Assembly (NCBI RefSeq): GCF_047511655.1
Contig: NC_133393.1
Span: 1,431,001-1,495,000 of the forward strand
Direction: 5' to 3'
DNA length: 64,000 nt
Origin: Castor canadensis
Taxonomy: Eukaryota; Chordata; Mammalia; Rodentia; Castoridae
Shown here: piece after piece, positions 35,051-47,215 of the stretch
How the letters are laid out: the number at the start of each line of letters is the position of its first letter
Position numbering within the stretch: position 1 is the first letter of the stretch
Position numbers and translations under genes: made by a program
The notes under the pieces: generated by a model
Told to the model about the DNA's origin: nothing
What the model saw: the letters and a program-made list of their open reading frames with translations, nothing else
The model's database searches: none

Positions 35051-35429
35051 AAAATTAAGGATATTTAGAAACACCCTCTCTCAAGAATACAGAGAAGATG
35101 GGACTTCACAGATGACAAGTAAAATGATTTCCTACTGAAGGACCATGTATTTGGAAAAGTTTTCTAGTCATAAGTAGATCTGACAAGAACAATGAAACAC
35201 AGTGAAGAAAGTGGACATTTTTAAGGTTGCGCTTTGAGTAATTTCTGACAGAACACAAAAACACTGAATACTTATCGTCCAATACCAGAAATTGACCAGT
35301 TGGGGACATCAACTAGTAGAGGAGAATGATTGCTGGGGAACCAGTGTTGGGGAAACATAAAAATCTTAATGTTCTCCCAAACCAGAAATAATTTCCACAA
35401 AGCTAGCAGAGAAATAAAATGCTTTTACT
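35051..35429. other. Unique sequence, no gene seen
   Basis: A linker between the short L1 tail and the probable start of the older L1 5' region. The exact start of that element could lie here. Confidence 0.35.
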
Positions 35430-36552
35430 ATTGAATGAGCATTAAACCAGAATGTGGAAGAAGAGGAAGGTGGCAAATTCCAGACCCTGCACCTTCCTGC
35501 ATCTGCAGGAGTTTGAAGCAAAACAACAGGTGTATGGCTGCAGGAAGAAGTGGAGTGTCATGGAAAAACACTGGATTGCTGTTGCAACCCAGTGAAAGCC
35601 AGAAGAATTGGCCTTTGAAAGTTCAAGAGAAACAGAGAGCCCTAAGGGCAAATGCCAAGACACAGGGGGAAAAAGGATGAACCTCCTCAGTGCTACTGTG
35701 GGAAAAGAGAGAAGACACCACCCTCGAGTCTCAAAAATGCAAAAGTACAGGAGGTCTGCTGGTGCTGGAGAAGAGGTCTTCTGCACTTCCTAGATCAGTC
35801 ACAGCCACTGTGCAAACAGCCATCTTCAGAGGGGCCTTACTGTCTGGCCTCACTGCCACCAGGAGGAGAAACCCCTGAATTTCTGTTTTTCCAAGCAACG
35901 GTGACCTCTCTTCACGGGCTCAGAGGACAAGACCTTCTCCTCCCAGCCGCTGTGGGCCCAGAGAACAGTTTGTGACTTAGATACCAGTTTGCAGACACAG
36001 ATCTGCAATGCGGGAAGGTCAGCGTTGCAGAGAGTAGGGAGGCGCTTCCATTTAAAAGTTGTGATCTGACCTCTGGGAGGGAGAGGGAGCTCAGTGGTGT
36101 GTGGATTTGTGAAAGGGTTGGGACAGGACATAAGTGGTGGGACCAGGGTATCACTCAGTGCACGTAGCTCAGCCCCCAGCACAAATTTCTTTGTTTGGTT
36201 ATCTTGTCCACACTCAAGGTTCAGAGAAATTTAGGGAGTAAGTGCTGATACTGCTTGGACACTCCCCACCTCTGCAGACACACTGACAGAGCACCTAGTG
36301 TGCAAATGGGCATGTACCACAGCAGTCCTCAGGCTTGGTGGAAAGAGCGACTTACAGGCATGAATACAGCCCAGCAGTGGATGTCATCTCACCAAGGGTC
36401 AGCAGGGAAGGCAGGGCAGGGCTCAACCTCCACACTGTCTCCTCTCACTGAAAACATGAGAAGGAAAAAAATCACACTGCTCCCTTCCCATGCCTGGTGA
36501 TCTCTAGAACAAGACACCTGGGAAAATTGTGTCTCTATCTCTTCAGCAAGAA

Positions 36553-36588
36553 GAGTTTTTTGTTTGTTTGTTTGTTTGTTTGTTTTTA
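36553..36588 (+). repeat. (TTTG)n microsatellite
   Basis: Six or so 'tttg' units starting the pyrimidine/T-rich stretch upstream of the L1 ORF1 remnant. Confidence 0.9.
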
Positions 36589-36986
36589 CTTCTTTTTCTC
36601 TCTTTTTTTTTAAATTTATGTTTTTCTGGACTTGTTTCCACGTATTTTCCCTGTCTTTTTTCCCCTTAACTATAGTTGATATTCTTTTTCTTTCTTTCTT
36701 GTCTTGTTGCTTCTTTCTTTTTCTCTTTTCCTGTCTCCTTGTTGTTATTATTTTATTAAGATTATTTTTACCTTTATTAACTTAACTTCCTGGTTTAATC
36801 TATATTATTCTCCCCTTTATTATTGTTGTGAATATAGTACACATTTGTGAGGGCTTTGTACAATACTTATATATCTGGTTTGCTATTAGGTACTGAGTCC
36901 TTATAAGGCTGCTCATTAAAAATACCGTCGTATAAAAGCAGACAAGATATTGATCCCAATAGATGCACAAATCACAACATAGAAAC

Positions 36987-37915
36987 ATGAGAAATATGAA
37001 GAAAGACAACATGACTCCTCTGAAAGTCCATAACTCTTTAAAACATTAAAAATTAATGTATTAAATATTCTCTTTAAGTTGTCAAAGCAGATGAAACATT
37101 AGACAAAGAATTCAAAAATGTAATTCTTAAAATGATGAATGACTTCAAAGAGGACACAAACAAACACATGAATGAAGAAAAGAATTTAGATGAGACATTC
37201 AACAAATCAAGAGGGTTTGGAAAACAAAATTCTGAAATTCTGAAAAGAAAAACTCAATAAATCAAAGAAAACCTAGTGGAAAGTACCGTCAATAGACTAG
37301 ACCAAGCAGAAGATAGAATATTAGGGCTTGAAGACCAGGTTGATGAATTATTACTCAGGCAATAATAAAGAAAAATCAAACTATTAGTACAACTTCCAAG
37401 ACTTCTGGGACACCATTGAGAGACTCTATTTATGAATCTTTGGTATTGAAGAGGGTGCCAAGCTTCAGAATAAGACATAGAAAACTTTATTGACATAATA
37501 GTAGAAAATTTCCCAAATCTAGGGAAAGATGTGGACATCCAGGAACAGAAAGCACTTGGAGCCCCAAATAGACATAGCCAGAAATGAACTCACATCATGG
37601 TATCATTAAAAATGCCAAAAGTGCAGAATGAAGAAAGAGCACTGAAAGCTGCAAAGAGAGGTGCCAAGTCACTAATAATGGCAAAACCGTCACAAGAACA
37701 GGATTACCAAAGGCCAAGGAAGCTTGGAATGATATATTTCAAATTCTGAAAAAAAACTGCCAACCAAAGCTATTATGTATAGGAAAGCTATTCTTTAAAA
37801 TTGAGGCAGAGATAAAGACCTTCCAAAATAACCATGAACTAAAGTGATTCATGCATGGCAAGACAACACTGTAGAAGATAATTAAAGGACTCCTACACAC
37901 AGAAGAGGAAGAAGA
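36987..37915 (+). pseudogene. Degenerate LINE-1 ORF1 (RNA-binding chaperone ORF1p)
   Basis: ORF1p is the trimeric, coiled-coil, RNA-binding protein that coats L1 RNA. An ATG at 36987 is followed by a charged, Lys/Glu-rich stretch compatible with the coiled coil (37080-37330). The conserved RRM/C-terminal landmarks follow, as nucleotide segments such as 'aagagcactgaaagctgcaa', 'ccaaccaaagctattatgta', 'gagataaagaccttccaaaa' and 'attaaaggactcctacacac'. In-frame stops and frameshifts are frequent (for example near 37255 and 37360), so no protein is made. It is recognisable because these motifs appear in the right order and spacing. Confidence 0.65.
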
Positions 37916-38024
37916 CTATACACATTCACAAGAGCTGAGTAAAGAATACATTTCACTTGAAAACAGATCAACTAATGAAAATTAATAAAAACTCAAGCAT
38001 TATTAGCTCACTAAACCAGCAAAT

Positions 38025-38107
38025 GGGGCTGGAAGAATGGCTCAAGTGATAGAGCACCTGCCTAGCGAGTGTGAGGCTCAGAGTTCAAGCCCCAGAACCA
38101 CCAAAAA
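38025..38107 (+). mobile_element. tRNA-derived SINE at the ORF1/ORF2-tail junction
   Basis: 'ggggctggaagaatggctca', 'agtgatagagcacctgccta', 'gcgagtgtgaggctcagagt' and 'tcaagccccagaaccacc' with an A-rich end. No flanking target duplication is visible. This fits an insertion associated with the loss of the intervening L1 ORF2, although decay of the flanks is also possible. Confidence 0.85.
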
Positions 38108-38595
38108 CCCCACACATCTAAGGTGAGTGTCATAGCACTCCTGGATATATATTCCCAAAGGATTTGTAGGCAGTAATCAATGAACACACCATACACTCAT
38201 GTTTATCATGGCACTCTTCACAGTATCCGAGTTGTGAAATCAAGCTAGGCACTCATCGGTGGAGAAATGGATGAAGAAAACGTGGTATACATGCACAATG
38301 AATTGTTACTCAGCCATAAGAATGACATCACATCATTTGCAGGAAAAAGGAAGAAACTGGAGGTTAAGCTAAATAAGCCAGATTCAGTAGGACAACTATC
38401 ACATGTAACCAAGGGGGGAAGGAGACATGGAAGTAGAAGAAACATTAGGGAAAGAAGTAGATCAGACGGACAGAGGCAAGAAGAAGGGCATTAGCGCACA
38501 AATAAAACATTTCAATATTTCACATATGAAAATATCACAGTGATACCCACTGTTTTGTGCAATTAATGTGCATGAATAGTAAAATAAAATAATGT

Positions 38596-40887
38596 GATGG
38601 ACATTTTCTGCAATCTACTAAGAGAGTGTCAAGACAGAAAGAAACTGCACAATGTCACACGGCCATACTGATAGGATCCATGTGCAATTTCCCAAGACAA
38701 ACAGCAAAAGGAGTTGATAGCAAGTCACCACAATCCATCCAAGTTTGAGAGGTAATTGGGGTGGCCCTCTGTATCATTAACCCATTGGCTATATCCTGAG
38801 GAAAATGAACTTCTCATCTTTATCACAGGTGGAAGTTTCACAACTTAATACAAGGTGTCCAGCAGTTAGACCCCTACACAGAAATTGAGAGTCAGAAAGT
38901 TATCCTCTTGATGTCCACATTGGAGAGAGATGGCTTCTGGTCCATGAGAAAGACATTCCTAATACTGACACAGGCCTATCTAGCTTTTCAATAACTTAAC
39001 ATTGCAAAGAGAGGAGAAAGATCTCTTTCAAAAGTTTTCTGGCATAAAAACTGTAAGAAAAAGGAGAGAAGCAGACTCTCTTCTCTAATGTTCAACAGGG
39101 ATAATGAAATCTCTGATTTTCTATTTATTCCAACACCAAAAGCAGACCCAGGAGCCAGCCAACAGTGAGAAGACCCATAAGATCATGGCAGAAACATTGC
39201 CTGTCAGGCTGAGTTGCTTGATTCTCTGGAATCCAGATGGGGTTGGGTGGAGTTCCCTTCCTGACACTACCTCTCAGGGATAGTCCTTGAACTTATCTGA
39301 AGTCAGGATAAATGTGCACATCTTCTCAGATTGCTGATTTTGCCAATGATTTGAGGAAAGCAAACTTTTGAGTTCTTATACTATTTGCCTCTATACATGT
39401 CAGAGAATTCACTGAACATGCCACATCAGGTGAGATTATGGGAGTTCAGTTTTGTATGTCAGCATTCTCAAGCTTTTTTTAGAGTTGGTAAAAACATGGT
39501 CATTGGACATTTGGTGTGATTTATGATAATTACATCTGTGAAGATATTATGCAAAGTGGCTATGCAATAATTGAAAATATTGTTTTGGCAAGAGACACAA
39601 GCAGCTATCTTAGTGTGGAAGATGGGGAAACACACACATACATGGACAGAGTGAAGACCAAACCTCTGGTGTGCAAAGTTGTGTTGAGAGCCTGAGTCAA
39701 AACCATTATTGTCACCAAATCCACCAGAACTTCCACTGACCTCACAGTCAGCACCTTAACACGGAGTCCCATGGGACTGTCAATCGCATAAGTAAAAGTC
39801 AGGTTGCTTTTGAGTTTTAAAATCCTTTACTGAATTTTCTTATTACTTTAAAAATAAACAGGGCTTTGCCTCAAGGCTAAAATAGTAATCAAAACCAAAG
39901 GCAAAACCGTCCCAGGTTTAAAATGTTATTCTTTTCCCAATTGTGTTTATGTGGATAACCTCATTATCTTTGTTTAATCATTTCTCAGTCTTCATAAAGT
40001 CAGGTTAAAAGCAGACATTTCAATCATTCTTTAGGATACACAGCCAAACTTCAGGAACACAGGTGACAAATTTAATAGGCAGAGCCCTTAGTGAAAGAGT
40101 CCTGTTTGCAAGGAGGCTAATTGAGGTGTTATTATTCTTGCCTTTTCCATTTTGTAGAGCAGTGACTCAATCCCTGGCTTTCCTCACTTCAAGTCCTTTT
40201 TTAAAAATGTGGACTACCTACACCATTCTCTGGGAGAAAGGACCCCATCCGAAAAGTCCTTAATTTCTCAGATAATTCAAAAGTGAAGCCAGAGTGAGAT
40301 CAACTGCCTTAGTGGGACTTGTTTAAACTCCTACAAATTTGCTAATACATTTTATATGTATTCCTCCTCCCCAAAATGTCCAATTACACTGTCAAGCCCT
40401 TGAAGTATGTGACAGTAAATTATACTGGCCTTTACAGAGCAGGGGCTGGGGATGATTCACAGAATTCAGAGGCACAGCGTTTTAACGCTTTAGTAATTTG
40501 GTAACACATAAGAGTGAATTTCCAAATTAACAGAGAAGAAAGATATATATACACTCTGGCCATTCCATGAAGCAAAGAATTTATATACCAATATTTTCAA
40601 AGAGACAAAACATGTAATAGGAACTGAAATGATGAATTCCAGGCTTCAAAAAAACAGAAATTCTATGTTTCAAAGAAAATGGATTGTGAAAATGCATAGA
40701 ACCATTCCAGTGTTTAGAAAGAGACATGCCAGTGATCTAGAGAACAACAGCATTGAAACAAATTAAGAATCAGGATGGACAGGGAATCTTGGCAAATATC
40801 CTAAAACAACACATTTTGCAGGGCTGAATTTATATAGCAACCAAATCCTGATTACAAGGCAGCAAGCTGAGATCACTAGGGCTCGAG
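38596..40887. other. Unique sequence, no gene seen
   Basis: About 2.3 kb without a confident repeat. The stretch 39090-39330 is less AT-rich and might be an old LTR, but no landmark was decisive. The segment 40130-40210 weakly resembles a hAT MER5-type fossil. Confidence 0.35.
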
Positions 40888-41040
40888 TTATTCATGACAG
40901 TGTTCACAAACATGATGTCTATAAGAATCACCTGGGGACCTTGTTGAAACACAGACTTTATGTCCTGGGTAAGGCCCGAGAGTCTGCATTTCTCATGAAG
41001 TCCCAGGGGATATGAAAGTTGTAGTGTAGGAACCATAAAA
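40888..41040 (+). mobile_element. MER5A-like non-autonomous hAT DNA transposon
   Basis: 'ataagaatcacctggggacc' near the left end and 'aaggcccgagagtctgcatt', 'tctcatgaagtcccagggga' towards the right follow the MER5A order (…agaatcacctggggagc…, …ggcccgagaatctgcatttctaacaagctcccagg…). It is about 150 bp, an ancient eutherian element with no coding capacity. Confidence 0.8.
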
Positions 41041-41271
41041 TTATTCAGGCAATAGTTAAACTGTAAAGTGCATTGTTGTGAATTTGCACTTCTAGAGCAG
41101 ATAATATTTTATTCATTTTGGACTTTTGTCTACAATCCACACTGAGGATACAAATACTGGTTGTTGAGTGGAGAGAGATTAAAAACAGACCAACTCTAAT
41201 TTTTGGCACTGGCACCATCACCCCAGAAAAGTTATGGATAAAATTAGGAAAATGCCTGAGCCAGTCCACTC
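41041..41271. other. Unique sequence, no gene seen
   Basis: A short linker. The frame 41045-41269 shows no recognised domain. Confidence 0.3.
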
Positions 41272-41709
41272 TTCATGGTTGTGACAGAATAACTGATAAC
41301 AACATAAAAGGAGGAAGGATTTATATTGGCTTGTGGGATCAGTCCATAGAAGGATGGTTCCATTGCTGTGGTCTGTGGTGAGGCAGAACATGGCAGCAGG
41401 AGTTTGTGGCAGAGGAAACTTCTCACCCCATGTCATCCAGGAAGCAAAGAGACAGAGAGGAAGAGGCTGGGGACAAAATACCCTTCAAGGGCATGCCAGC
41501 AGTGACTGCCACTTCTAATCAGGCCCCACCTTCTGCACTTTCAATCTTCCCAATAGCCCATTTGATTATGAATCCATCAGTCATTAACCCACTGATTAGC
41601 TCACAGTCATCGTGATCCACTCACTTCCAGAAAAGCTCACCTCTAACCATTGGAGGCCAAGCCATCAACCCCTGAGCCTCTGTGGGACATTTCATAACCA
41701 AACTACAAT
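41272..41709 (-). mobile_element. MaLR LTR (MT/ORR1-like), antisense, first of a pair
   Basis: The plus strand reads 'catggttgtgacagaataac', 'ggaggaaggatttatattgg', 'gcagaacatggcagcaggag', 'catccaggaagcaaagagac' and 'catttcataaccaaactaca', the reverse complement of a rodent MaLR LTR. It is about 440 bp. A similar LTR in the same orientation follows 213 bp away. Confidence 0.8.
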
Positions 41710-41922
41710 AATATCATTTTTAATAAAGTGAAAGATTACCGAAGTCATTGGCCACTAAGGACAAAGAGTATAATGGAGTCAGCTCTTACCACTTAGAAGA
41801 GAGAACTGTGTGGATCTCATCCCAGCTCCAACACAGTGAACAGTTTTGTCAAATTGGTCAAACTTAAAGGTGTCGGTAAACATCTTATATCAGGGCTTTC
41901 CTTTTTATTTTTTTAATCAACA

Positions 41923-42293
41923 GTGTTAGTTTCACATTGCTGTGACAAAATGTCTGACAAAAACAACTTAAGGGAGGAAAGATCTCTTTTGGCCCATGGT
42001 TTCAGAGGTTTCAGACCATGTCTGTTGACTCTGGGCCATGGTGAGGCAGAACATCATGGTGGATGTGTATGAAGGAGCAGAGAGGCCCACCTCATGGCAG
42101 CCAGGAAGCAGACAGCCAGACAGGAAGGCGTTATGACAGATAGGCCCTTCCAAGTCTTCCCCCACTTCCTCTAACAAGGTCCTTTATGAAGTCAGCAGCC
42201 TCATGCTCCAATCATCTCCCGATAAGACCACCACTTGGGACCAAGCCTTCAAGACAAGCCCTTTGGGCAGACACTTCACGTCCAAACCATAAC
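41923..42293 (-). mobile_element. MaLR LTR (MT/ORR1-like), antisense, second of a pair
   Basis: The termini are TGTTAG…ATAACA on the plus strand, so TG/CA ends on both strands. Internal landmarks are 'acattgctgtgacaaaatgt', 'aacaacttaagggaggaaag', 'catggtgaggcagaacatca', 'ggcagccaggaagcagacag' and 'tccaaaccataaca'. It is about 371 bp. It shares several blocks with the LTR at 41272 ('gtgaggcagaaca', 'ccaggaagca') but differs in length and middle sequence. Confidence 0.85.
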
Positions 42294-42986
42294 ACCAGCA
42301 CATCATGGCGGGAGTTTAAGAAGGTTGTCTTCTTATCGGAATGATGAAAACAGTTATTGGAGAGCAAAACCAGTGCTCAGGTCCCAGAAGGACACAAAGA
42401 TAAATGAGTCAAAGCCTCAATTGTGTGAAACAATGGCATAATGTTAAGTAATGTGTTTTAGTGATTTTTTTGTAGCAGCATTTCATAAACATTTGATCTA
42501 AAATACTTTAAAGTCTTAACATTTATTATTAAAGATCCCAATAGCATTTGCTTATGAATTACATTAGCTATTTACCTTATTCAAAAATATAAGAAATTTT
42601 AGACTTTTTATATATTAAGCTGCTTAGAAATAACAGTAAGAAGTAATGTTACAAGTTAACATTAAAATATGTTATCAGCAAACAATAGCTACATTTCCAA
42701 AACAAATGAAATGTCATGACAGCATTGCACGGGTTTTGCAAATTTCGTGACAGGATGAATGAGAGGTAGCTGGACCCTCCAATTTTCTTCCACACTCATC
42801 TTGTTGTTAAATATTGTTTGGGTTGAAATCAATGAAAACTTTAATCAGATGAAGTACTTTAGTAACCTTTTCCAGATCCCTGTTAGATGACAGTGAATAT
42901 TTTTCTTTGGTTGTACACCAAAACTTGACTTGATAAGGGATAGTTTCTGATTCAACCTTGCAGCAAACCTTTAAGGAGCTATAACA
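42294..42986. other. AT-rich unique sequence, no gene seen
   Basis: No repeat was recognised beyond AT-richness. The frame 42235-42441 runs out of the LTR and is not gene-like. Confidence 0.4.
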
Positions 42987-43060
42987 GGGGCTAAAGGTAC
43001 AGTGCAGTGGAAGAGCATGTGCCTAGCATGTGTGAGGCCCTGAGTTCAATTCCCAGCAGA
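42987..43060 (+). mobile_element. tRNA-derived SINE feeding into a (GA)n tract
   Basis: 'ggggctaaaggtacagtgca', 'gtggaagagcatgtgcctag', 'catgtgtgaggccctgagtt' and 'caattcccagcagag' match the tRNA-derived body, closer to the common rodent ID-like type than to the copy at 19.5 kb. Its A-tail has become the seed of the following (GA)n repeat. Confidence 0.8.
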
Positions 43061-43063
43061 GGG

Positions 43064-43101
<38 letters not shown>

Positions 43102-43121
43102 GCAAGAGAGAGAGAGCGAGA
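43061..43121 (+). repeat. (GA)n microsatellite from a SINE tail
   Basis: About 60 bp of GA dinucleotides with interruptions ('attagcaagag', 'gcgag') directly after the SINE. Confidence 0.95.
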
Positions 43122-46100
43122 ATTATTCCAACGGACATTTTATACCATCACATTAAAATGTATCTCCTAGGTTAAATGGATCATCTACTTAGCTGTATTG
43201 GTCATTTGATTTGAAAGTGGTAATGAGTTACAAAGAACTTCCAAGTGTTGACATGTTTCATTATGCAATATCAAAAAATCAGATGCATTAATATCATTCC
43301 TGTCCTCAACAGAAACATCAGTAAACACTGGGAAGCAGTCGAGTTCATGTCGGTAAATGAAAGCAATTCCAATTTTCACTTCGAAGTTCAAATGTGTTCT
43401 TAGGCAAATAAATGTTATCCTCCTTGAATTGATAGACACACTTGACTCACTTTTAAATTTTTTATTTTATTTTGCAATTAGCAAACATGGATAACATGAG
43501 GGGATTCCACTGGAATAACTGTACACACGCACACAGTGCACCTCGGACATCTTCACCCTCCATTATATTTTCATTCTCCCCTCTTCCTTTCCAAACAGTG
43601 TTTGGTGGGCTTCATTATCACGTTCTCTATGTGTATATGCATACCTTATTCACTTTTGAGAAAAGGTTTACCAAAAATCCAAACCTCAATAAACATAATT
43701 TGTTACTTTTTCTTTCAAGTAATAGAGAAGCTAGTTCATCTTACCATGCCATTCTTTTCCTCAAGACAAACCAGGCACTTTGGTGTGCAGAAGAAGAGCA
43801 GTAAGAGCTTGCCCCCGTCCATTATTTCATACAGAAGATTTAAAATGTATGTACTCAGCATCAATATTTAATAAAATTCATATTTACTGACTTATCAAGG
43901 ACATCCCTAAGTGACAAACCACCTGCTTTGTTTTTGTACCAAGAATGCATGCTGATGAAGAAGACGATGAGCACTGGTGGATGTCTGGTGCCAGACCTCA
44001 ACTCCTAAAGGGTTTAACAAATTTACACACTAGGTTTTTTGTTGTTTTTAGCATTGTCAGTGCAAGTGTCAACACAGGAAAAAAAGGCAAACAATTTCCT
44101 ATTATTGTGAAGTGCTTTTGACCTCACAGAAATAAGCAGGGACCTCAGAGATCCACGCTACACTTAGAACTACAACAGTGCAGGATATTTTCATTGTGAC
44201 ATTGTCGTGATGTTGCATTGTATTTGTTTATATTTTTCTCACACTATTTGTAGCTTACAGTCTTTACACACTGTGTAGTGATACAAAATTACTGGTCAAT
44301 TGTCCTAGCAAATAAAAATAAAAATGCAGAAGCTGAAAGAAAGATTCAAAGTACAGAGAGGACATAGACAAAGTGGCTCTTTTTCCCTGTTTGGAAGACA
44401 GTCTCTAAAAAAACAATGGTGTTTTCCCATGGATAGCCTCACTGGAGAAAAAAAGACACTTTGCCACAAGCTTTAACTGATTTTCCCTTATGATTGAATA
44501 AAACCTTCCTTTGCATGGGCTCAACTCATTAGACCATGTTCTCTCTTTAGCAACTAACAGAACAGTCACTACTGCTGTGTTGCACGCCTTCATGTACCGG
44601 AAGTTGTTATGTCTCCCATCAGTCCTGTTTCTTCCCTCCAACAGAGCCAACTCTCCTAAACCCACTCAAAGACTCCGAACTCTGTGAACTTGGAAGATTG
44701 CCTGTGAACTTTGTGGTGAATGTGTATCTCTGTCTCCCTCATTAATTTGTATATTCCAAGGTTGTAGTTAAAAATATTTTTGGAAAAGGTAAAAATTATC
44801 TATAATTTTGATTAGAGGTCCTGGAATACTAAAATCAGATTGTGGAAATTTTGAGCTCTCTAAATAACGATATGAGTGTTCTAAAACTGAGAAAAGATAG
44901 TATCTTTGAATTTTTCACTTACTTAATTACATATATATTGTATATCGCTATATCAACAAATGTGTAAAATTTAATGATAAGCTAGTATAAAGTATATATT
45001 AATATATAAACGGTATATTTTTGTATTGCTCCTGGAATGAGTGGCAAAAATGACATGCATTTTTGTGTGAGCAGTAGTTATCTAGCTAAGCATCATTGTG
45101 TGCATTTCTTTCTTAAAAACAGTTTTCTTACTTGTGAGTACTCGGAGTTTCCCATCTTTCACATATAAGCATTCTCTCCTTTGATCCCGAAAGACCTCTT
45201 GAGGGAGGAAGATACAGCAGCTCTTTTCCCCTTCTGTGTTAACAGGAACTCTTACTTATCCCGGGCAGGAATGTGGCAGTTTAAAATTTTTAATTTCCCA
45301 AACTTCTTTTAAGCAGCAAGTGGTTATCTGATACCAATATGGACTGTTAGGCCATGAGTTTTAGTCAAAGTTGCCAGGGTGGGTTTGGGGAGGTTCTGGA
45401 AAAGTTTCGTTTGCTAATGTGAGCTTGCTGCTTTTTCTCTGTCTTTTCCTTCTGATTCTTCCTGGTAGATGGATGTCATAGCTGAAAGTCCTGAAATTAC
45501 TCTGCAACCATGAGGAAAACCCTTGGGAGCTCAGTGATCCCGGCTTAAGCATCATTCCCATATGAACCCTGGCTTATCTCCTCAGATCTGACACACTTAA
45601 AAATTAAGCTCTTTTTGTTATCATCTGCAAATGCATTTCCTAACAAACACAGAAGGTTGCTGTTATGAATTTATTATATAGACAAGAAAATTGGCACTGA
45701 TTTGTTTTACAGCCATATAAACAGTACATGTGAATGTCAACCCCAGTTGAACTTAAGAGAAAAATAAGCTTACTATACTTAGAAGGCAGAAAAAGTTCTT
45801 CAAATAACCGTGTGAGTTGAGGATCTTGAAGAAGTCTGATCAGAGAAGAAGCAGATCAGAGAAGTCTGATCTGCTAATGAAGCAAAGTTCTAATTTCCGT
45901 GTATTTTCTCTTCTCCTTTGTAGACATAGAACTATGGACCAGGAAATTCTGTCCTCCTTAGTAGCTGAAAAATACTGGTTGTAAACAGCTCTAATATTTC
46001 ATCAGCATTGGTGACGCCTCTCTCTGGTAACACTTGGCTTTCTTCTAACTCACCACAAACTTTCCTGCTGCTGAGCATTTTCTCAGGCAAGTCTTTCTTG

Positions 46101-46509
46101 TGGTTCAAAACCCTACTATTTATTTTCATGACCTAGATAAACATCACTGTTATGGGAAAAACTTCTCAGATGTCCCCCAATTTTTTCACCTGTCTTATAG
46201 AAGCTATTACTAGGTACTTCTAGGTAGATGTTAAGGTATTAAGTTTGGGCTTCTTGGAGTTCTAATTCAATTCTAACACACACCTAACACACAGAAAATG
46301 GTCATTAAATGTGTACCATGTTTTCTGGGGATAAAGCAGAATCAAGGATTGAATAGAATATTGCTTTTGTGTTCTTATATTTGCTAATGAGTGTTCTAAA
46401 ATTGCAGAAATTTAATGGGCCATGGTGAGAAGTTTATGAAAGTGAAATAGAATAGAATACAAAAAAATGCAATTGGATAGAAATAACAGACTACATCATG
46501 TAGTAATGT
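43122..46509. other. Mostly unique AT-rich sequence, no gene seen
   Basis: The segment 43445-43670 weakly resembles an antisense L1 3' UTR ('gtgtttggtgggcttcatta', 'tgtgtatatgcatacc'). An AT-only-like stretch lies at 44930-45020. A small direct repeat of 'agaagtctgatc' and 'gcagatcagaga' occurs at 45830-45880. Overlapping frames at 43472-43871 show no domain. Confidence 0.4.
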
Positions 46510-46565
46510 TTGTCAATTAATACACTCATTCAACAAATCTGAGTACCCACTATGCTCCCTACATT
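46510..46565 (-). mobile_element. LINE L2 3'-end fragment, antisense
   Basis: 'cactcattcaacaaatctga' followed by 'gtacccactatgctccctac' matches the reverse complement of the L2 tail, but it is short. Confidence 0.5.
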
Positions 46566-46843
46566 GGTTTATGTATATGTGTCTATATTTAGTCACCCAA
46601 AGTGTATTTTAGTTGTAATTTCAGCCTTGTTTACTTGAAATACTTGGGATTCTTCCCTGCCATGCCACTCCTTGTGGGACAAATTACATTTCTTGCACCA
46701 TCAACATTGATTTGGCTACATGCTTTGGTATGCACAATTAAATATGATAATGTATATGGTAATACTACCATATACACGTTAGAAGTCATCTTATGCTTCC
46801 ACTTTTGCTCCTTTCTCCTCTGCCATAAATCTGATAACAGCCC

Positions 46844-47215
46844 TGCTATGTTTAAATATACTTTGCCCCCTTGAAAACTCATGTTAAAAATGTATAAAAT
46901 AAGAAGTGGGCCCAGGTGCGGGCTTTTAGAGGTAAATAGAGCTCTGCCTTCCTGAGAAGATTGATCCAATCACGTAATTAATGGGCTAATGAGTTGTGGA
47001 TTATCTGGATAGTGGGTTTGCTATAAAGCTAGTCTGGTGGGTCACTCAGGTTCTCCCTGTATTTCACCATGTGCTGCCCTGTCCCATCTCAGGACAGGGA
47101 GTCAATCACCACATGCAGCCCTCCATCTTCAACCAGAACCATGAGCCAAAACAAACCCCTTTCCTTTATAACTTCTCAACTTGGGTCTTAGGATGAAAAC
47201 AACATGAATGACAAC
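46844..47215 (+). mobile_element. MaLR LTR (MT/ORR1-like), sense
   Basis: 'ttgccccctt' with 'gaaaactcatgttaaaaatg', then 'cctgagaagattgatccaat', 'cctgtatttcaccatgtgct' and the end 'ccatgagccaaaacaaaccc', 'ctttcctttataacttctca', 'acttgggtctta'. This is the canonical MaLR 3' end (…ccaaaataaaccctttcctttataa…). The polyadenylation signal has changed to AACAAA. Confidence 0.75.

Larger units (their letters stand above)
35430..38595 (+). mobile_element. Old LINE-1 with 5' region, ORF1 and 3' end but almost no ORF2
   Basis: The segment holds, in order: a GC-richer non-coding part (35430-36530) that fits an L1 5' UTR; a pyrimidine-rich tract (36550-36800); a degenerate ORF1 (36987-37915); a tRNA SINE (38025-38107); and the last ~90 codons of ORF2 (38110-38400) with a 3' UTR ending near 38595 ('gaaaatatcacagtgatacc', 'cactgttttgtgcaattaat'). 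The ~3.5 kb of ORF2 expected between ORF1 and the tail is missing. Either an internal deletion or a half-L1 (HAL1-like) lineage would explain it. The 5' UTR assignment is the weakest part. Confidence 0.65.

Noticed and set aside
35652-35975. 107-codon plus frame in a GC-richer region
   Set aside because: It lies in the probable 5' UTR of an old L1, with competing frames on both strands and no known domain.
44930-45020. AT-rich stretch with TATATA motifs, considered as a promoter
   Set aside because: Plain low-complexity AT DNA; no downstream gene or initiator context.
45830-45880. Small direct and inverted repeats of 'gaagtctgatc' and 'cagatcagag'
   Set aside because: A short local duplication without further structure.
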